This document shows positions 63,501 through 64,000 of a stretch of DNA of 64,000 nt, piece by piece; position 1 is the stretch's first letter, and every line of letters begins with the position of its first letter. The notes under the pieces were generated by a model that made no database searches, had not been told where the DNA came from, and worked only from the letters and a program-made list of their open reading frames with translations. The stretch is taken from contig NC_019879.2 of NCBI RefSeq assembly GCF_002234675.1, positions 4,026,619 to 4,090,618 of the forward strand, given 5' to 3'. The stretch is from Oryzias latipes (Eukaryota; Chordata; Actinopteri; Beloniformes; Adrianichthyidae). Made by a program: the position numbers and the translations under genes.

Positions 63501-63892
63501 TAACGAATGACTAAGTATGAAGGAGTGACTGTAAACATGAGCAACTATTTGTATGTCTGTGGCTCCTTCATGAACTTGTGACCCTTTCAGTGTGGACTTG
63601 AGTCTTTTGCTGCCGTGAAAAGCTGCAGAATGGCTTTCAATGAGGCAAATACAAACAATTTTACAGTTCTGCATTCCACAGTAACAAGCACTTCTCTGTG
63701 AGGCACGAAAATGTTCAGACCTATGACTGGGGCTACAATGGTCTCCGACACAGATCCTCCAAAACCCCCGAGGATGAAAGTCAGAGTGCAGGTGTAGTAG
63801 GAATCGTCATCGGAATCTACCAAGTCAAAGGACAGCAGGGTCTGACCACGGTAGGTGTACTTGTCTGTTCCATCAGCTATGGGGTCACAACC
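54301..63892 (-). CDS. il1r1: il1r1-like IL-1 receptor, copy 2, partial (5' part beyond right edge)
   Basis: Eight exons join in frame: 63721-63892 (D2 end), 61993-62055 (linker), 61438-61573 and 61193-61344 (D3), 60004-60147 (membrane), 58299-58466, 56660-56919 and 54301-54594 (TIR). Signal peptide, D1 and the first D2 exon are not in the window. TIR box 1 FDAYVAYPQ, box 2 GYKLFIAGRDCLPGQ, box 3 FWKEIRYHMPV. Five of the eight exons have the same length as in the copy at 24253-45185 or can be chosen so, and the introns match in position and phase, so the two are tandem duplicates. The VVLVELEEI...ESVQHLRKKQGAV block and GYKLFI motif are type 1 receptor features (il1rl2 possible). The TIR carries a Ser/Asp/Asn-rich insertion where copy 1 has a Cys-rich one. 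The tail after box 3 is short (about 18 residues). Confidence 0.82.
54595..56659. other. il1r1-like copy 2 last intron
   Basis: AT-rich apart from the SINE at 55131-55342. No exon seen. Confidence 0.45.
55131..55342 (+). mobile_element. tRNA-derived SINE (V-SINE-like), short form
   Basis: Head agtagtagagcggtcgacct (A box) and acagggtcgattcccgcc (B box); tail tgactgtaaagcgccttggg. Related to the truncated head at 23150. Confidence 0.8.
56660..56919 (-). CDS. il1r1: il1r1-like copy 2 exon: TIR core with Ser/Asp-rich insertion
   Basis: 260 nt, phase 1 to 0, acceptor TTTGCAG, donor GTAAGA. Opens MVDSVEENIQASRRFLLLY and closes with LECVAAMHRALLERSLK. The 42 or so residues between include a run of four Asn and many Ser. 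Confidence 0.87.
56920..58298. other. il1r1-like copy 2 intron within the TIR
   Basis: 57040-57190 is a dispersed repeat (related to 16340 and 27230). 57200-57530 is a further repeat block shared in part with 16480-16580. 57540-57800 is T-rich. 57830-58255 looks like a LINE or SINE tail ending aataaataaagttt. Confidence 0.4.
58299..58466 (-). CDS. il1r1: il1r1-like copy 2 exon: TIR boxes 1 and 2
   Basis: 168 nt, phase 1 to 1, acceptor TGGCAG, donor GTAAGG. It encodes DGKVFDAYVAYPQ and GYKLFIAGRDCLPGQ. Confidence 0.9.
58643..59724. mobile_element. MITE copy C, interrupted by an hAT element
   Basis: The ends taacccttgtgctaatcc and gatagcataaggggtaa match copies A and B in reverse orientation. 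The MITE is split at gtctagat by the 861-bp element 58811-59671. Confidence 0.85.
58811..59671. mobile_element. 861-bp non-autonomous hAT element with 8-bp target duplication
   Basis: Ends cagtgtttttcaacc and ggttgaaaaacattg are inverted repeats with adjoining cacggcacac/gtgtgccg motifs. gtctagat flanks both sides (58803-58810, 59672-59679). No transposase frame. Confidence 0.9.
60004..60147 (-). CDS. il1r1: il1r1-like copy 2 exon: membrane helix
   Basis: 144 nt, phase 1 to 1, acceptor CTACAG, donor GTAATA. The helix LPIGCVLSGVMVLFITTVTV is followed by VLWFRRAF. Confidence 0.88.
60148..61192. other. il1r1-like copy 2 intron before the membrane exon
   Basis: 60780-61100 is a block resembling a common fish repeat (cgtgcctgtgcctcacctac, gttcgctatgacctgtaacc). 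60508-60747 is open on the minus strand without a motif. This is the intron that in copy 1 carries the 10.7-kb hAT insertion. Confidence 0.45.
60471..60505. repeat. perfect 16-bp hairpin
   Basis: ttattgctaatgctca (60471-60486) and tgagcattagcaataa (60490-60505) are exact reverse complements with a 3-nt loop. Confidence 0.85.
61193..61344 (-). CDS. il1r1: il1r1-like copy 2 exon: second half of Ig domain 3
   Basis: 152 nt, phase 2 to 1, acceptor TCAACAG, donor GTAAAA. It encodes LSFTELRDEDFNINYTC and SFTLVPA. Confidence 0.85.
61438..61573 (-). CDS. il1r1: il1r1-like copy 2 exon: first half of Ig domain 3
   Basis: 136 nt, phase 1 to 2, acceptor TTTTTAG, donor GTCAGC. It encodes NFTKKCLVFVP and VLWLAGD; six nt longer than in copy 1. 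Confidence 0.84.
61993..62055 (-). CDS. il1r1: il1r1-like copy 2 exon: D2-D3 linker
   Basis: 63 nt, phase 1 to 1, acceptor ATTCCAG. It encodes DTSFGPQVHQPANEIIKANK. Two donors 3 nt apart (GTGGTA at 61992, GTAAAC at 61989) both keep frame; the first gives the same length as copy 1. Confidence 0.78.
62056..63720. other. il1r1-like copy 2 intron between D2 and linker
   Basis: AT-rich. Minus-strand open frames near 63238-63674 show no Ig motif; the plus-strand text has no recognised element. Confidence 0.4.
63721..63892 (-). CDS. il1r1: il1r1-like copy 2 exon: second half of Ig domain 2
   Basis: 172 nt, phase 0 to 1, acceptor TTGTAG, donor GTCTGA. It encodes DDDSYYTCTLTF and LGGFGGSVSETI. Confidence 0.88.
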
Positions 63893-64000
63893 CTACAATT
63901 ACAAAAGAAAAAGTTAACATTTGCAGCTTGACATCCCATTACGCCCGACTTATGCTTCATAGCGATTGGCCATGGCGTCAATCGTAATGCGTTCCTACCA

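Overview
The window looks like a teleost fish genome segment, and everything recognisable as a host gene is on the minus strand. It is a stretch of an interleukin-1 receptor (IL-1R) family cluster. The fish assignment rests on gene structure (small phase-conserved exons, GT-AG introns) and on the repeats: tRNA-derived V-SINE-like elements, hAT, Tc1 and Rex1/CR1-type elements, and the family carrying gggcccgagcac ends. A medaka-like (Oryzias) source is a guess from the repeat families.

Four receptor genes lie head to tail, listed here from right (5') to left (3'). (1) 54301-63892, an il1r1-like gene whose 5' half (signal peptide, D1, first part of D2) lies beyond the right edge. (2) 24253-45185, a complete il1r1-like paralogue: 11 coding exons, 653 codons, no internal stop, with a TATA box and a leader exon near 49590-49711. 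(3) 8132-20189, a complete il1rl1/ST2-like receptor: 11 coding exons, 545 codons. (4) 182-3851, an il18r1-like receptor whose D3 end, membrane segment and TIR lie beyond the left edge. The order il1r1 - il1rl1 - il18r1 matches the mammalian cluster, with an extra tandem il1r1-like copy. I derived exon borders by hand from splice consensus, reading frame and phase. The phase series 1,2,0,1,1,2,1,1,1 holds across all genes; only the last TIR intron differs (phase 1 in the il1rl1-like gene, phase 0 in the il1r1-like pair).

These are presumably type I membrane cytokine receptors: three extracellular Ig domains, one membrane helix, and a cytoplasmic TIR domain that in this family recruits MyD88 and leads to NF-kB/MAPK signalling. 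The two il1r1-like copies share a cysteine- or serine-rich insertion in the TIR and a charged insertion before TIR box 3. Both vary strongly between the copies while the flanking TIR core is conserved.

The rest is introns and intergenic DNA full of mobile elements. The largest is a 10.7-kb hAT insertion (29755-40446, 8-bp target duplication ctctagac) in the intron just before the membrane exon of the complete il1r1-like gene. It contains a nested element array, two copies of an hAT-transposase fragment and a dead LINE. Other items are a second hAT element with 8-bp target duplications inside a MITE (58811-59671), a 0.5-kb palindrome flanked by a 15-bp direct repeat (19168-19712), and a set of diverged repeats in the leader region of the il1rl1-like gene (20590-21720). 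I found no bacterial-type system, CRISPR array, rRNA or genuine tRNA gene.
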